NCBI GenBank assembly: GCA_947488325.1
Contig: CANKYZ010000002.1
Coordinates: 186,001 to 250,000 of the forward strand
DNA from: an uncultured Erythrobacter sp.
GTDB taxonomy: Bacteria; Pseudomonadota; Alphaproteobacteria; Sphingomonadales; Sphingomonadaceae
Direction: 5' to 3'
DNA length: 64,000 nucleotides
A program made the translations under genes and the position numbers. Shown here one piece after another: positions 36,123-46,105 of this stretch. How positions within the stretch are numbered: the first letter of the stretch is position 1; the number at the start of each line of letters is the position of its first letter. The notes under the pieces were generated by a model that did no database searches, was not told the DNA's origin, and worked only from the letters and a program-made list of their open reading frames with translations.

Positions 36123-36710
36123 TCAGTATTCGGTCCCATTATCGTCATCGACAATTTCGTCGGGGTCATCGTCATCAGAGAGATTTACCGGACTAGCAGG
36201 CTGGATCGTGGAAACAGCGTGTTTGTAAGCCAACTGAACCGCGCCATCTCGTTCAAGCAGCATGCAGAACAGGTCATAAGCGGCGATCCGGCCTTGCAAC
36301 ATAACGCCATTGACCAAGAACATCGTGACCTGAACGCCAGCATCGCTGACGCGGCTTAGGAACACGTCTTGAAGCTGGCGCTGCTTAATTCCACCACCGC
36401 GATTGCTGAACTGCTCAGCATCCACCGAGGCGCCTGGCATGATAGTCGAAATCGCGTGTTTATACACCAATTGGGATTGTCCATCGCGGCGTAAAAGAAT
36501 CGAGAAATTGTCAAACCATGTGACAATGCCTTGAAGTTTCACGCCCTTCACAAGAAACATTGTGACAGGTGTTTTGTTCTTGCGCAGCAGATTCAGGAAT
36601 GTATCTTGCAGGTTGCCCTGTTTTGACGAATTGCCTTCGCTAGAACGGTCCTGCGCTACTTTAGTAGAGCCGGGACGGGGGCGTGCAGAGAGAGTGCGCC
36701 CATTGGACAT
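36123..36710 (-). CDS. hfq: tandem-domain Hfq RNA chaperone
   Basis: A 195-aa protein containing two complete Hfq (Sm-like) domains, at about 31-92 and 110-171, followed by an acidic tail ([17 protein letters not shown]). Ordinary Hfq is about 75-100 aa and works as a hexamer to pair small RNAs with mRNAs. Both domains keep the LQD entry (NLQDTF, QLQDVF) and the Sm2 motif YKHA. Domain 1 keeps a basic rim (LLRKNK) and KLQG; domain 2 has SRVSDAG and MLQG, so the basic rim and the proximal/distal Lys are lost. I chose the ATG at 36710 because AGGAG sits 7 bases upstream; two earlier in-frame starts (36716, 36758) are possible. Confidence 0.93.
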   Translation of the reverse strand: MSNGRTLSARPRPGSTKVAQDRSSEGNSSKQGNLQDTFLNLLRKNKTPVTMFLVKGVKLQGIVTWFDNFSILLRRDGQSQLVYKHAISTIMPGASVDAEQFSNRGGGIKQRQLQDVFLSRVSDAGVQVTMFLVNGVMLQGRIAAYDLFCMLLERDGAVQLAYKHAVSTIQPASPVNLSDDDDPDEIVDDDNGTEY

Positions 36711-36880
36711 ATTCATGCTCCTATTTTTGGCGGCCGTCCTTACGGTCCGCAGAATCACCGTAAATACACCTACGTATTCAACAGCTCACTGCCTTATTGA
36801 CGCGTGTATGCGGACCTAGCAATCTTTGAATTCACGCCAAGTGACAATTTTTGAACATCAGACAAGAAGCGCAAAACCAC

Positions 36881-38269
36881 TCACCCCTTGCGATCAGCCT
36901 CGCGTCGCTCTGCCATACCCAGCAATTTGAGCTTTCGGTGAAGAGCGGAGCGCTCCATCCCGATAAAGGTCGCAGTCTTCGAGATATTGCCTGAAAATCT
37001 CCGAATTTGGATCGTCAGATATTCACGCTCAAAACTCTCACGCGCCTCACGTAATGGGACACCCATCATCGTTGATAGCCCCTGCCCCGATGCAGCGAGC
37101 CTGCCACCGGTGATTTCTGCTGGTAGCATGTCCGTTTGCACGACAGTTAGCCGGTCTCGCGGTGTCATGATGATTGTACGTTCCACTACATTACGCAATT
37201 GGCGGACATTACCTGGCCAGTCATAAGCCTGCAAAGCTGCCATCGCCTCTTCACTGATTTCCGGCGGCGGAATGCCTTGATCGTTTGAGTAACGGGTAAA
37301 GAAATGGTCAGCCAATGCGGGAACGTCGTCACGCCGCTCAGCGAGAGATGGGATCGTCACCGGCACAACGTTAAGCCGGTAAAACAGATCTTCCCGGAAA
37401 CGCTTTTCCTCCATTTCCAGCGCTAGATCGCGTGTCGTCGAGGAAACAACCCGAACATCGACACCGATCTGTCTTGTGCCTCCAACGCGGACAAAACTTT
37501 GATCGGTCAAAACACGCAGAATGCGCGCTTGAGTGGAAAGCGGCATGTCGGCCACTTCATCGAGATAGAGCGTACCGCCATCAGCCGTTTCCAACAGGCC
37601 GGGGCGAACCTGTTTGCCGTCCACTTCTTCGCCAAACAGTTCCTGCTCAAACCTTTCAGGCGTGATGCGCGCTGAATTGACCAGCACGAAGGCATTATCC
37701 GACCGGTTACTCCAAGCGTGAAGCATTCGAGCGGCGACCTCCTTACCTGCGCCAGCTGGGCCAGATATCAACACACGGCTTCCGGTGTTAGCCACGCGTT
37801 TCAGGGTCGCTCGCACCGCATTGATTGCTGTGGAATTACCGGTGAAATCTACGCTACCCCAACTTGAATCGCGCAATTGAGAATTCTCGCGGCGCAGCCG
37901 TTCAGTCTCGGTTGCGCGTTCGACCAAAAGCAGCAGTCGCTCGGCTTCAAAAGGTTTTTCGATAAAGTCCATCGCGCCGCGGCTGACGGCAGATACAGCT
38001 GTGTCGATATTACCATGACCTGAGAAGATTATGACGGGGACATCCGGCTCGCGAACTTTAATCGCATCGAGTGTTTCCAACCCGTCCATTTCGCTTCCAT
38101 GTAACCAAACGTCGAGCAATACGACGCTTGGGCGCCTCTCATCTATTGCGGCAAGCGCACTGGTGCTGTCAGCCGCCGTGCGGCAATGATAGCCTTCATC
38201 GCCGAGAACGCCGGCGACCAATTCGCGAATATCGCGTTCATCATCTACAATTAAAATGTCGAGGGCCAT
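36881..38269 (-). CDS. ntrX: response regulator NtrX
   Basis: NtrX is the partner of the sensor kinase NtrY in nitrogen and redox signalling. The 462-aa protein has a receiver domain (phospho-Asp53 in VVLLDVWLHG), an AAA+ ATPase with Walker A SGPAGAGKEV and Walker B GGTLYLDEVADM, and a Fis-type helix-turn-helix C-terminus (SKTATFIGMERSALHRKLKL). The GAFTGA loop needed to contact sigma-54 is not present (FGEEVDGKQVRPG occupies the site). The ATG at 38269 has AAGGAGAGG upstream; 33 earlier codons were dropped. It lies 58 bases after ntrY. Confidence 0.95.
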   Translation of the reverse strand: MALDILIVDDERDIRELVAGVLGDEGYHCRTAADSTSALAAIDERRPSVVLLDVWLHGSEMDGLETLDAIKVREPDVPVIIFSGHGNIDTAVSAVSRGAMDFIEKPFEAERLLLLVERATETERLRRENSQLRDSSWGSVDFTGNSTAINAVRATLKRVANTGSRVLISGPAGAGKEVAARMLHAWSNRSDNAFVLVNSARITPERFEQELFGEEVDGKQVRPGLLETADGGTLYLDEVADMPLSTQARILRVLTDQSFVRVGGTRQIGVDVRVVSSTTRDLALEMEEKRFREDLFYRLNVVPVTIPSLAERRDDVPALADHFFTRYSNDQGIPPPEISEEAMAALQAYDWPGNVRQLRNVVERTIIMTPRDRLTVVQTDMLPAEITGGRLAASGQGLSTMMGVPLREARESFEREYLTIQIRRFSGNISKTATFIGMERSALHRKLKLLGMAERREADRKG

Positions 38270-38327
38270 ATGCCTCTCCTTGAGGGGATTTGTAGTCTGG
38301 TTCGTTGTAAGGATCGGACAGGTGACA

Positions 38328-40589
38328 TCAGCCTGCCTCATTTTCAGAAATTTGGGGGTTACGGGCAAAGTGCAAAGTTACGCGAGTGCCGCCGTTTTCT
38401 TCGCTAGCAAAACTCATATCGCCGCCATGTTCATCGACAATCTTGTTGACGATGGCCAAGCCCAGTCCAGTTCCCTTTTCTCGGGTGGTGACATAGGGTT
38501 CGACAATCCGGTCACGGTCTGCTGGTAAGCCAATACCATTATCATCAACGATGATAGCGATGCGTTCGCCATCGTCCTTCATGGTAATCCCAACCCTACC
38601 ATTGTACTCAGCACCCGCCTCGGCAGTACGGGCTTCGACCGCTTCAACGGCGTTTTTGACAACATTTGTCATCGCCTGTCCAAGCTGGTGGCGATCACAT
38701 TGAATTTCGCGCTCTGAAAGAGCATCAGCCGCAACGCTAAAGGCAATTGTGGGATGAGCAACTTCTTGCAGGAATACCGATTGCCGCACGATCTCAAAGG
38801 CATCTTCGCCGCGGAAAACGGGTTTCGGGAGTCGCGCAAAACTCGAAAATTCATCAACCATTTTGCGCAAATCACCAACCTGCCGAACGATTGTGCTCGT
38901 CAGCTCATCGAATAGCTCACCCTCACTTTCTTCGACCTGTCTGCGATAACGCCGTTTCAAACGCTCCGTCGCGAGCTGGATCGGAGTGAGTGGGTTCTTG
39001 ATCTCGTGCGCGATACGGCGCGCAACATCTGACCAGGCTGCCTGGCGTTGGTCAATCAATTGCCTAGTGATGTCTTCAAATGTGATGACGTGCCCGCTGC
39101 TGCCGGGCGCAACCTTTACCGCCAGCGTCAGCAACTCGCCGCCCTTGGCCTGAGTCACAATAGCGCGCTCATTCCCTTCTCGCACCATTTGGCAAATCTC
39201 AGGGGAAAGGTCAGAAAGCGATTGCCCAGTCAGTTCATCACCTACAGGCTCGCAGGTAACCTCACCGCCCAACAGCGCCTGCGCTGAACTGTTCATCAGC
39301 AACACTCGACTGTCCGAATCGACGGAGATCACGCCCGCAGTCACCGATTCAAGAACTGCTTCCATAAACGCACGGCGATCATCAATCTGACGATTCGCGC
39401 TGACTAAGGCGTCAGTTTGCTTTTCCAATTGCGAAGTCATCCGATTAAACGCGCGGTTGAGCAGTCCTATTTCATCCGCGCCAGTTCGTCCTTCTAGCCT
39501 AAGCGCGAAATTGCCCTGCCCCACTTTGCGTGCAGCCCCGACAAGGTCGGTTAACGGCTCAACCTGACGATCGGCAAACCGCAATGCAAACCACACTGCG
39601 ATACCCACGAGCAGCAGGCTCATCGCGACTAGGGCGACGTTAAAGCGCAATTGCAAAGTGCGCGCTTCGCTGGTCAGTGTTTCATACGCGCTTGAGATAG
39701 CTTGCGCGGACTCCCATTGCTGGAACATACGCTCTTCAGTCGTGCGTGCATTGTACAGATAAACGCCCGCCTCGCGGTCGATCGGAGCAACCGCAGCAAT
39801 CCGCTCAGCACTGCCTTCCACTACAACAAATGTGCCCTGGTCCAGGCGAGGTAAAGCCGCTGCGCTGAATTCAAGCGGGCGGTTATCTTCTATCAGATTG
39901 AGGATAGCCGCAGTGCGAAGTGACCCGTCGTCAAGGCGCTGCAAAATAGCACTTTCGGAAATTTGTCGCCCCTGCGCCTGTATTGCATAGAAATCAGGGA
40001 AGTCCGGGTCTGCGATTGGAACTCGTTCAAGTATGACGCGCATATCGCTCGCCATTGTAATGGTCTCTTGCTCTACTTGGCGCTGGTTCGCATCGTAATA
40101 ACTCTCGGCAAGCTCGTTGGCATTCTCCATCAGCCCGCGAGATTCGTCGGAGAACCAGAAATCGACACCAGTTTGAAATAGGAATGCCGCGAAACCTGCT
40201 ACCAATAACGTAGGCACCGCAGCGACCATCGAGAAAAAGAATACGAGCCGTACATGCAAGCGCGCGGTGCTCCCCGCAGCCCGCCTCATCGCCATACGGC
40301 GGCCGATCAAGACCAAAATCGTCATCGCGGGGACGAGGACTGCCAGTAATAGCAAAGAAACTTGGAGTGTTGGTAAGACCTCGCCAGTATCCGGAGCCTC
40401 CGAATAAGTCATATAGTTCGCAACAAGCGCAGCGATCAGCGCGAGGACTGAGAGTATTTCGAGCCAGCGAACAATGTTGGCGCGGCGCGATGCAACAATG
40501 AAATGCCGCCAAAGCCTAGGCGACTGACGTGGTAAGCTCCGCGTAGGTGGGTCATCCCTGTTAACCGGGTTTGCTATCGAGGCATCCAT
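38328..40589 (-). CDS. ntrY: sensor histidine kinase NtrY
   Basis: NtrY is a membrane histidine kinase of 753 aa. The N-terminal third holds several hydrophobic segments (about 40-130) and a periplasmic region ending in another membrane segment near 310-330, then a HAMP linker and a PAS domain. The kinase core has the phospho-His in ARRIAHEIKNPLTPIQ, an N box VVKNAVEAVE, and G boxes DDNGIGLP and GTGLGLAIV. It phosphorylates NtrX, encoded just downstream. Confidence 0.95.
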   Translation of the reverse strand: MDASIANPVNRDDPPTRSLPRQSPRLWRHFIVASRRANIVRWLEILSVLALIAALVANYMTYSEAPDTGEVLPTLQVSLLLLAVLVPAMTILVLIGRRMAMRRAAGSTARLHVRLVFFFSMVAAVPTLLVAGFAAFLFQTGVDFWFSDESRGLMENANELAESYYDANQRQVEQETITMASDMRVILERVPIADPDFPDFYAIQAQGRQISESAILQRLDDGSLRTAAILNLIEDNRPLEFSAAALPRLDQGTFVVVEGSAERIAAVAPIDREAGVYLYNARTTEERMFQQWESAQAISSAYETLTSEARTLQLRFNVALVAMSLLLVGIAVWFALRFADRQVEPLTDLVGAARKVGQGNFALRLEGRTGADEIGLLNRAFNRMTSQLEKQTDALVSANRQIDDRRAFMEAVLESVTAGVISVDSDSRVLLMNSSAQALLGGEVTCEPVGDELTGQSLSDLSPEICQMVREGNERAIVTQAKGGELLTLAVKVAPGSSGHVITFEDITRQLIDQRQAAWSDVARRIAHEIKNPLTPIQLATERLKRRYRRQVEESEGELFDELTSTIVRQVGDLRKMVDEFSSFARLPKPVFRGEDAFEIVRQSVFLQEVAHPTIAFSVAADALSEREIQCDRHQLGQAMTNVVKNAVEAVEARTAEAGAEYNGRVGITMKDDGERIAIIVDDNGIGLPADRDRIVEPYVTTREKGTGLGLAIVNKIVDEHGGDMSFASEENGGTRVTLHFARNPQISENEAG

Positions 40590-40659
40590 CGCTGCTGAGT
40601 TACAACGTTAGTGTTGCATTGATGCAAGGATAAAGTGGTATTTTAGCCGCATAACTGCG

Positions 40660-42084
40660 TTAGACCGGTCTTGCGAAGCGATCAGGCTCAATATTCAGCT
40701 CAGTAATCCGTTTGCGCAGAGTGTTCCGGTTGATACCCAGAAATTTCGCAGCACGCAGTTGGTTCCCACTTGTCTGAACCAACGCATGCTCGATTAGTGG
40801 TTTTTCAAAAGCCGCAAGTGCACTCGCATAGACCGTCCCGGAAACGGGCTCCTCCTGCGAAAGCCAGATATTCAGAGCAGCGCCGATCCCGGCTTCCTGC
40901 TCATCCAATGCGCCGCTCGAGAAGTGCGTTTCCAACCCCAAAATTTCATCAAGGCTCTCCGCATCAATCATGTCCTCACGCGACATCAGCGCGAGCCTGT
41001 AAATCACATTGCGCAGCTCACGAACGTTACCACGCCAATTGCGCTGTTCCAGATTGACAACAGCATTTTCTGTCAACTGTCGGCGCGGCAAGCCATCTTC
41101 GGAAGCTTGAGCCAGGAAATGCTGTGACAGAACTCCAATATCCTCCCGTCGATCGCGCAAAGGAGGCAATTCAATGGGGACAACGTTGAGGCGATAGAAC
41201 AAATCTTCACGAAATTTTCCGCCCGCAATCATCGGAACAAGGTCACGATTTGTGGCAGCTATAATGCGAACATTAACCGCAATCTCCTGTCGCCCGCCAA
41301 CACGCCGGATGCGACCTGATTGCAATGCCCGCAACAGCCGGGTCTGTGCCTCAGCGGGCATGTCACCGATTTCATCTAGGAACAGCGTGCCGCCATTCGC
41401 CTGTTCAAACTTACCAATTGCCTGAGCGACCGCGCCCGTAAACGCGCCCTTTTCGTGTCCGAACAGTTCGCTTTCGACCAAATCATGCGGAATTGCCGCT
41501 GTGTTGACCGCGACGAATGGTCCCGTGCGTCGCCCACCCAGTTGATGAATCGCCTCGGCAACCAGCTCCTTCCCCGTCCCGCTTTCGCCGGTTACCAGCA
41601 CGGTTAGATCATTGCGAAGCACTCGCGTAATCATGCGGTAGACGCCTTGCATTGCCGGACTGCGCCCGACCATAGGCAAGCCGTCGCCCTCGCATTCGGG
41701 TAAAGCCTCCGGAATACTGCCACGATCTCCCGCAGCCTGAGAAACGGCGCGCACCAATTCATCAAGGTCAAACGGTTTGGGAAAGTACTCAAACGCGTCG
41801 CTGTCACTTGCGCGAACAGCGGTATCCAAAGTGTTTTGGGCAGAAAGCACAATTACCGGCATGTCCGGCGCAGCCTTTCGAACGCTGCCCAGGCTGATCA
41901 AGCCATCGCCATCTTCCAGCATCACGTCGGTAAGCATGACGTCAAACGACGATTCAATCAGCTTGACATCTCGCTCGCTAATCGATGAGCAACGGACGAT
42001 TGAGAAACCTTCATCCTCAAGCGCGGCGGTGATGACTGTTGCGATGGCAGTGTCGTCTTCGACCAGTAAGATTGTGCCCGCCAT
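40660..42084 (-). CDS. ntrC: nitrogen regulator NtrC
   Basis: NtrC is a sigma-54 activator for nitrogen assimilation genes. The 474-aa protein has a receiver domain (phospho-Asp53 in VMLTDVMLED), an AAA+ domain with Walker A GESGTGKE, an intact GAFTGA loop (GHEKGAFTGA), Walker B GGTLFLDEIGD, and a Fis-type C-terminus (NQLRAAKFLGINRNTLRKRI). It follows ntrB by 9 bases and is followed by ntrY after 70 bases. Confidence 0.96.
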   Translation of the reverse strand: MAGTILLVEDDTAIATVITAALEDEGFSIVRCSSISERDVKLIESSFDVMLTDVMLEDGDGLISLGSVRKAAPDMPVIVLSAQNTLDTAVRASDSDAFEYFPKPFDLDELVRAVSQAAGDRGSIPEALPECEGDGLPMVGRSPAMQGVYRMITRVLRNDLTVLVTGESGTGKELVAEAIHQLGGRRTGPFVAVNTAAIPHDLVESELFGHEKGAFTGAVAQAIGKFEQANGGTLFLDEIGDMPAEAQTRLLRALQSGRIRRVGGRQEIAVNVRIIAATNRDLVPMIAGGKFREDLFYRLNVVPIELPPLRDRREDIGVLSQHFLAQASEDGLPRRQLTENAVVNLEQRNWRGNVRELRNVIYRLALMSREDMIDAESLDEILGLETHFSSGALDEQEAGIGAALNIWLSQEEPVSGTVYASALAAFEKPLIEHALVQTSGNQLRAAKFLGINRNTLRKRITELNIEPDRFARPV

Positions 42085-42093
42085 ATCCGGCTC

Positions 42094-43203
42094 CTATCCT
42101 TGGTCTGACTTTGCCAGTGGCAAGTGCAAGCGGAAATGGGTGAGTCCGCGCCGTGTATCCCGGTCATGACTGATGCTGCCGTTCATATCCCGCACCAGTT
42201 TCCTCACCAAGGCAAGCCCAAGCCCCTGCCCCGATTGCTTAGATGAAACGAACGGTTCGAACACGTGATCCCGCATCGCCGGATCGATACCCGGTCCATT
42301 GTCGGTGACTGTAATTTCAATCGGTAACCGCACTGCACGGCCAAGCCTGATCGCACTGAACGCCAGACCACTGACAAAGCGCGTTTGAACCGTGATTTGA
42401 CCTTGCGGTTCGGCACTGGCCGCGTCACGCGCGTTAGAGATCAAGTTGATGAGCACCTGCTCCAACGCATCGCGATTGGCGAGAACTGCTGGAAGCGAGG
42501 GATCGAACCCTTCGTAGATCTCAACGGAATTGCTGCTGGCGGCACGGACAGTAGCGATGGCGGAACGTATCGCTACGTGCGGGTTGCAAGGTGTCGCTGT
42601 TTCAGTGCCTTTGGCACCTAGCATCTGCATCCTATCGATCAGCCGCGCGATCCGATCAACTTCGTCCGTAATCATCTTTGCCAGCTTTTTGTCTGGCTGT
42701 GGCAGCTTGCGAGCGATCAGTTGCGCCGCTCCGCGAATTGCAGCCAACGGGTTTTTAATTTCATGCGCGAGGATTGATGGAGCGCCCTGCGAAATGCCAA
42801 TTTCGTCTTCGGTTCCGGTTTCTTCATACCCCACTTCGGAAATCGTTATGACTCGCCAGCCAGGATAGCTTCCCAATGGCGAAACGGTGAGATTTACCCG
42901 CACTTCATCTGCGCTATTATTCAACATTATGTCCCGTGCGACGAGAGCCGCATCAACCATGTTCAATCGGGCCTCCACCCTCGAATCGAGGGGGCCAATA
43001 ACCTCAACCAGCGGCCTTCCCAGCAGCCGTTTTTCGCTTACGCCCAGCAAGTTTTCGGCGGCGTGATTTGCCTCAGCAATAAGCGTGTTCTGATCGACCA
43101 AAACGACGGCAAAAAGCAGCCCTGCAATTTGAGCTTTCGCTCCGGGTCGCGAAGGATCGAAATTAGAAATATCAGACGCACCGATGGTTGGTATGGTTGC
43201 CAT
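42094..43203 (-). CDS. ntrB: nitrogen sensor kinase NtrB
   Basis: NtrB is the cytoplasmic kinase/phosphatase for NtrC, controlled by PII proteins. The 369-aa protein has an N-terminal PAS domain (about 20-130), the phospho-His in SILAHEIKNPLAAIRG, N box LISNARDAA, and G boxes TDNGPGI and GQGLGLALV. No membrane segment is seen. It begins 2 bases after the dusB stop. Confidence 0.95.
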   Translation of the reverse strand: MATIPTIGASDISNFDPSRPGAKAQIAGLLFAVVLVDQNTLIAEANHAAENLLGVSEKRLLGRPLVEVIGPLDSRVEARLNMVDAALVARDIMLNNSADEVRVNLTVSPLGSYPGWRVITISEVGYEETGTEDEIGISQGAPSILAHEIKNPLAAIRGAAQLIARKLPQPDKKLAKMITDEVDRIARLIDRMQMLGAKGTETATPCNPHVAIRSAIATVRAASSNSVEIYEGFDPSLPAVLANRDALEQVLINLISNARDAASAEPQGQITVQTRFVSGLAFSAIRLGRAVRLPIEITVTDNGPGIDPAMRDHVFEPFVSSKQSGQGLGLALVRKLVRDMNGSISHDRDTRRGLTHFRLHLPLAKSDQG

Positions 43204-43205
43204 GT

Positions 43206-44246
43206 CTAAGCAGCTTGAGCCTGGAAACCGGCATCTGAACGGCGCCCCATGAATGTTGCATAAAACCGCTCGATTTCGCCCAACACTTCTTCAGGATCAT
43301 CGATAAAATTTGCCTTGTTTCGGAACTCCGCCGAACCATGCATACCCTTCGTATACCAGCCAATATGTTTTCGAGCGATCTTGGAGCCAACATCGCGGCC
43401 ATAGTGATCAAGCATCCGGTGATAGTGTTCAATCAGCACTGCATATTGCTCATCAAAATTGGGGGTCGGAATGGACTCACCCGTGCGCCACCAATGCATG
43501 ACCTGACCCAACAGCCATGGCTTGCCATAGGCACCGCGTCCAATCATCAACCCATCAGCGCCCGATTGTTCAAGCGCCTTGGCCGCATCATCAATCGTGC
43601 AAATGTCGCCATTGACGACGACGGGGATCGAAACCGCAGCCTTAACCTTACTAATGAAGGACCAGTCGGCGTCGCCCTTATACATCTGATTGCGGGTCCG
43701 TCCGTGCACAGTAATCATTTTGACGCCAAGGTCTTGTGCGATCCGGGCCATTTCTGGCGCATTTAGGCTTTGATGATCCCACCCCATCCGCATTTTGACG
43801 GTAACTGGCACCTTCACAGCTTTCACGGTGGCCTCCATCAATTTGGCCGCCAGCGGGATTTCGCGCATTAAGGCAGAGCCTGCCAACTGGCCCACGACTT
43901 TGCGTACTGGGCAGCCAAAATTGATGTCGATAATCGCCGCGCCATTGCCTTCCTGTAGCTTGGCGGCTTCGGCCATACTTTCAGGATCACAGCCGACCAA
44001 CTGCATCGAGACCGGCTCTTCGGTCTTATCCCACTCGGTCTTTTGCTGGGATATTCGCGTTTCTCGGATGGCCGCTTCGCTCGCTACCATTTCGGTAACG
44101 TTAAGGCCCGAACCATAGCGGCGCACCAATGTGCGGAACGGCATATCCGTCACGCCAGTCATCGGCGCAAGCACAACAGGGTCTGCAATCGTTTCAGAGC
44201 CGATTTGGATCGGCTTCAATGCCGGTGGAGAAGGGATGCTGATCAT
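43206..44246 (-). CDS. dusB: tRNA-dihydrouridine synthase DusB (NifR3)
   Basis: DusB reduces uridine to dihydrouridine in tRNA using FMN. The 346-aa protein shows [14 protein letters not shown], the catalytic Cys in [10 protein letters not shown], the [11 protein letters not shown] motif and [10 protein letters not shown]. It heads the ntr cluster, the arrangement called nifR3-ntrBC in rhizobia. It is divergent from ispDF (80 bases between starts). Confidence 0.95.
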   Translation of the reverse strand: MISIPSPPALKPIQIGSETIADPVVLAPMTGVTDMPFRTLVRRYGSGLNVTEMVASEAAIRETRISQQKTEWDKTEEPVSMQLVGCDPESMAEAAKLQEGNGAAIIDINFGCPVRKVVGQLAGSALMREIPLAAKLMEATVKAVKVPVTVKMRMGWDHQSLNAPEMARIAQDLGVKMITVHGRTRNQMYKGDADWSFISKVKAAVSIPVVVNGDICTIDDAAKALEQSGADGLMIGRGAYGKPWLLGQVMHWWRTGESIPTPNFDEQYAVLIEHYHRMLDHYGRDVGSKIARKHIGWYTKGMHGSAEFRNKANFIDDPEEVLGEIERFYATFMGRRSDAGFQAQAA

Positions 44247-44326
44247 GATCTGGGGTAATGCCTAAATATTGGGCAGGCGCATAGTAGATTGCGTAAAATC
44301 CGTCCAGACCTTAAGCGCTCATCACG

Positions 44327-45487
44327 ATGGCAGGCCAAGCCCCCCTCCCCCCTTTTGCCGCAATAGTGGTCGCCGCAGGGAAAGGCTTGCGTGTGGGCGG
44401 GGACGTTCCGAAACAGTTTCTTGAATGGCGTGGCCAGTCTTTGATCCGCCATTCAGTTGTCGAATTTATCGATGCAGGTGCTTCACCGCTGATTATCGTA
44501 ATTTCAGACCAGGCCGAGGCATATGCGCGCTCTGCGCTCAAAGGGCTGACTGGATTTACCTTCGTGATTGGTGGCGCAACTCGCCAAGAATCGGTATGTG
44601 CCGGGCTTGAGGCAATTTCTGACAATAGCCCCGAACACGTCCTTATCCACGACGCGGCCCGACCTGATTTGCCACGCGCAGTTATCGAACGGCTTCTTGG
44701 AGCGCTTGAGACTCACCCCGGCGCTATTCCAACACTCCCGGTGGTCGATAGCCTTGCCCTGGTTGGAGACGACGGGATTATGGCGGGCAACGCTGAGCGC
44801 GAAGCGCTGCGCCGAGTTCAAACACCGCAGGCGTTTCGCTTCGGCGAAATCCTCTCCGCTCACCGGACTTGGAACGGCGAGACCAATGCCAGCGATGATT
44901 CTCAGGTGCTCGCCGCGACCGGAGCTTCTGTTACGCTCGTGCAGGGCGATGAGCGGCTTAAAAAAATCACATTTGCGGAAGATTTGATGGATAACAATTG
45001 CGCCCCAATTTTCCGCGTCGGTCAAGGGTTTGACGTGCACAGGCTTGTCGTAGGGGAAGAGCTTTGGCTATGCGGGGTTAAGCTGGATCACGACAAAGGA
45101 CTGGCGGGTCATTCCGACGCCGATGTTGCATTACACGCGATCACAGACGCGGTGCTTGGCGCGATTGGGGAGGGTGACATTGGCACGCATTTTCCACCAA
45201 GCGATGCCAAATGGGCTGGAGCAAGGTCTGCAAAATTTCTGGAACATGCGGTCAAACTAGCCAATGCAGCTGGTTATGCGCTGGGCAATATCGACCTGAC
45301 CATCATCTGCGAGGCACCCAAAATTGGACCTCACCGCCCAGCTATGCGCGGTGAAGTCGCTCGGCTAACCGGCCTTTCGGAAAAGGCTGTTAGTATCAAA
45401 GCAACCACAACCGAAAAGTTAGGCTTTACCGGACGTGGCGAGGGAATTGCTGCACAGGCTATAGTCAGCCTCCAATCCAATGCGTAA
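44327..45487 (+). CDS. ispDF: bifunctional IspD/IspF isoprenoid enzyme
   Basis: This 386-aa fusion performs two steps of the MEP pathway: MEP cytidylyltransferase (IspD) and MECDP synthase (IspF). The N-terminal half has AAGKGLRVGGDVPKQF, and DDSQVLAA; the C-terminal half (from about 227) has FRVGQGFDVHRL, GHSDADVALHAITDA, and IGTHFPPSD, the zinc and CDP-binding motifs of IspF. The fusion is common in alphaproteobacteria. ATG at 44327 is the start. Confidence 0.95.
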   Translation: MAGQAPLPPFAAIVVAAGKGLRVGGDVPKQFLEWRGQSLIRHSVVEFIDAGASPLIIVISDQAEAYARSALKGLTGFTFVIGGATRQESVCAGLEAISDNSPEHVLIHDAARPDLPRAVIERLLGALETHPGAIPTLPVVDSLALVGDDGIMAGNAEREALRRVQTPQAFRFGEILSAHRTWNGETNASDDSQVLAATGASVTLVQGDERLKKITFAEDLMDNNCAPIFRVGQGFDVHRLVVGEELWLCGVKLDHDKGLAGHSDADVALHAITDAVLGAIGEGDIGTHFPPSDAKWAGARSAKFLEHAVKLANAAGYALGNIDLTIICEAPKIGPHRPAMRGEVARLTGLSEKAVSIKATTTEKLGFTGRGEGIAAQAIVSLQSNA

Positions 45488-45514
45488 CGCCAAACGGCCG
45501 CACAGGAACAAGAG

Positions 45515-46105
45515 ATGAGAAACACAAAAAATGTCGCAATAGTAGCTCTGGGCGCAGCGTCGCTGTTCGCCGCCAGTCCAGCGTCAGCGCAAACGGAAGA
45601 GGAAGTAAATCCTGCAGCCGTGGCTGCTGCCGTGCGTTACGGCCTACCCTTTGCATTTGACGGCTATATGACGCGCTGCTTCGAAACACTGAGCCCGGAT
45701 GGTTTTGCAGTCTCCAACGCTCAGCGCCTACGCGAAAAATTCAGTGATGGCTCTGATGCTGCGTGGCCGGGTGCCAGATTGTTAATGATGCAATTCGCCG
45801 AAGAAGAAACTAACGAGTTCAGTGGATTAGTGGGCACTTTGGACGATGAAACATTGCGACCATTTGTTGATGGAGTGATTGAGGCAATGGCTGTTGAAGA
45901 GATCGAACCGGAAAGTTGCGAAGTAATCGAACGAACTCTCGAAATTCTTGATCCACTTCCTGCCGATAATCTCGCCGCGGTAGTCGGGCTTTTGTTCGAA
46001 TTTGGTATTTCTGACGGATCGCGAGCGGCAAGCGACGTCACGTCTGAGCCAGAAATGAGCGAGAGTGGCCAGCGCAAACTGCGCGAACAGGAACAAGGCT
46101 TGTGA
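45515..46105 (+). CDS. secreted protein of unknown function
   Basis: The 196-aa product has a clear signal peptide (cleavage after SPASA, about residue 25) and an acidic mature part with two Cys (MTRCFETL, ESCEVIE). No domain is recognised. A good Shine-Dalgarno (AAGAG) precedes the ATG. The stop overlaps the GTG of the next gene (GTGA). Confidence 0.65.
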   Translation: MRNTKNVAIVALGAASLFAASPASAQTEEEVNPAAVAAAVRYGLPFAFDGYMTRCFETLSPDGFAVSNAQRLREKFSDGSDAAWPGARLLMMQFAEEETNEFSGLVGTLDDETLRPFVDGVIEAMAVEEIEPESCEVIERTLEILDPLPADNLAAVVGLLFEFGISDGSRAASDVTSEPEMSESGQRKLREQEQGL

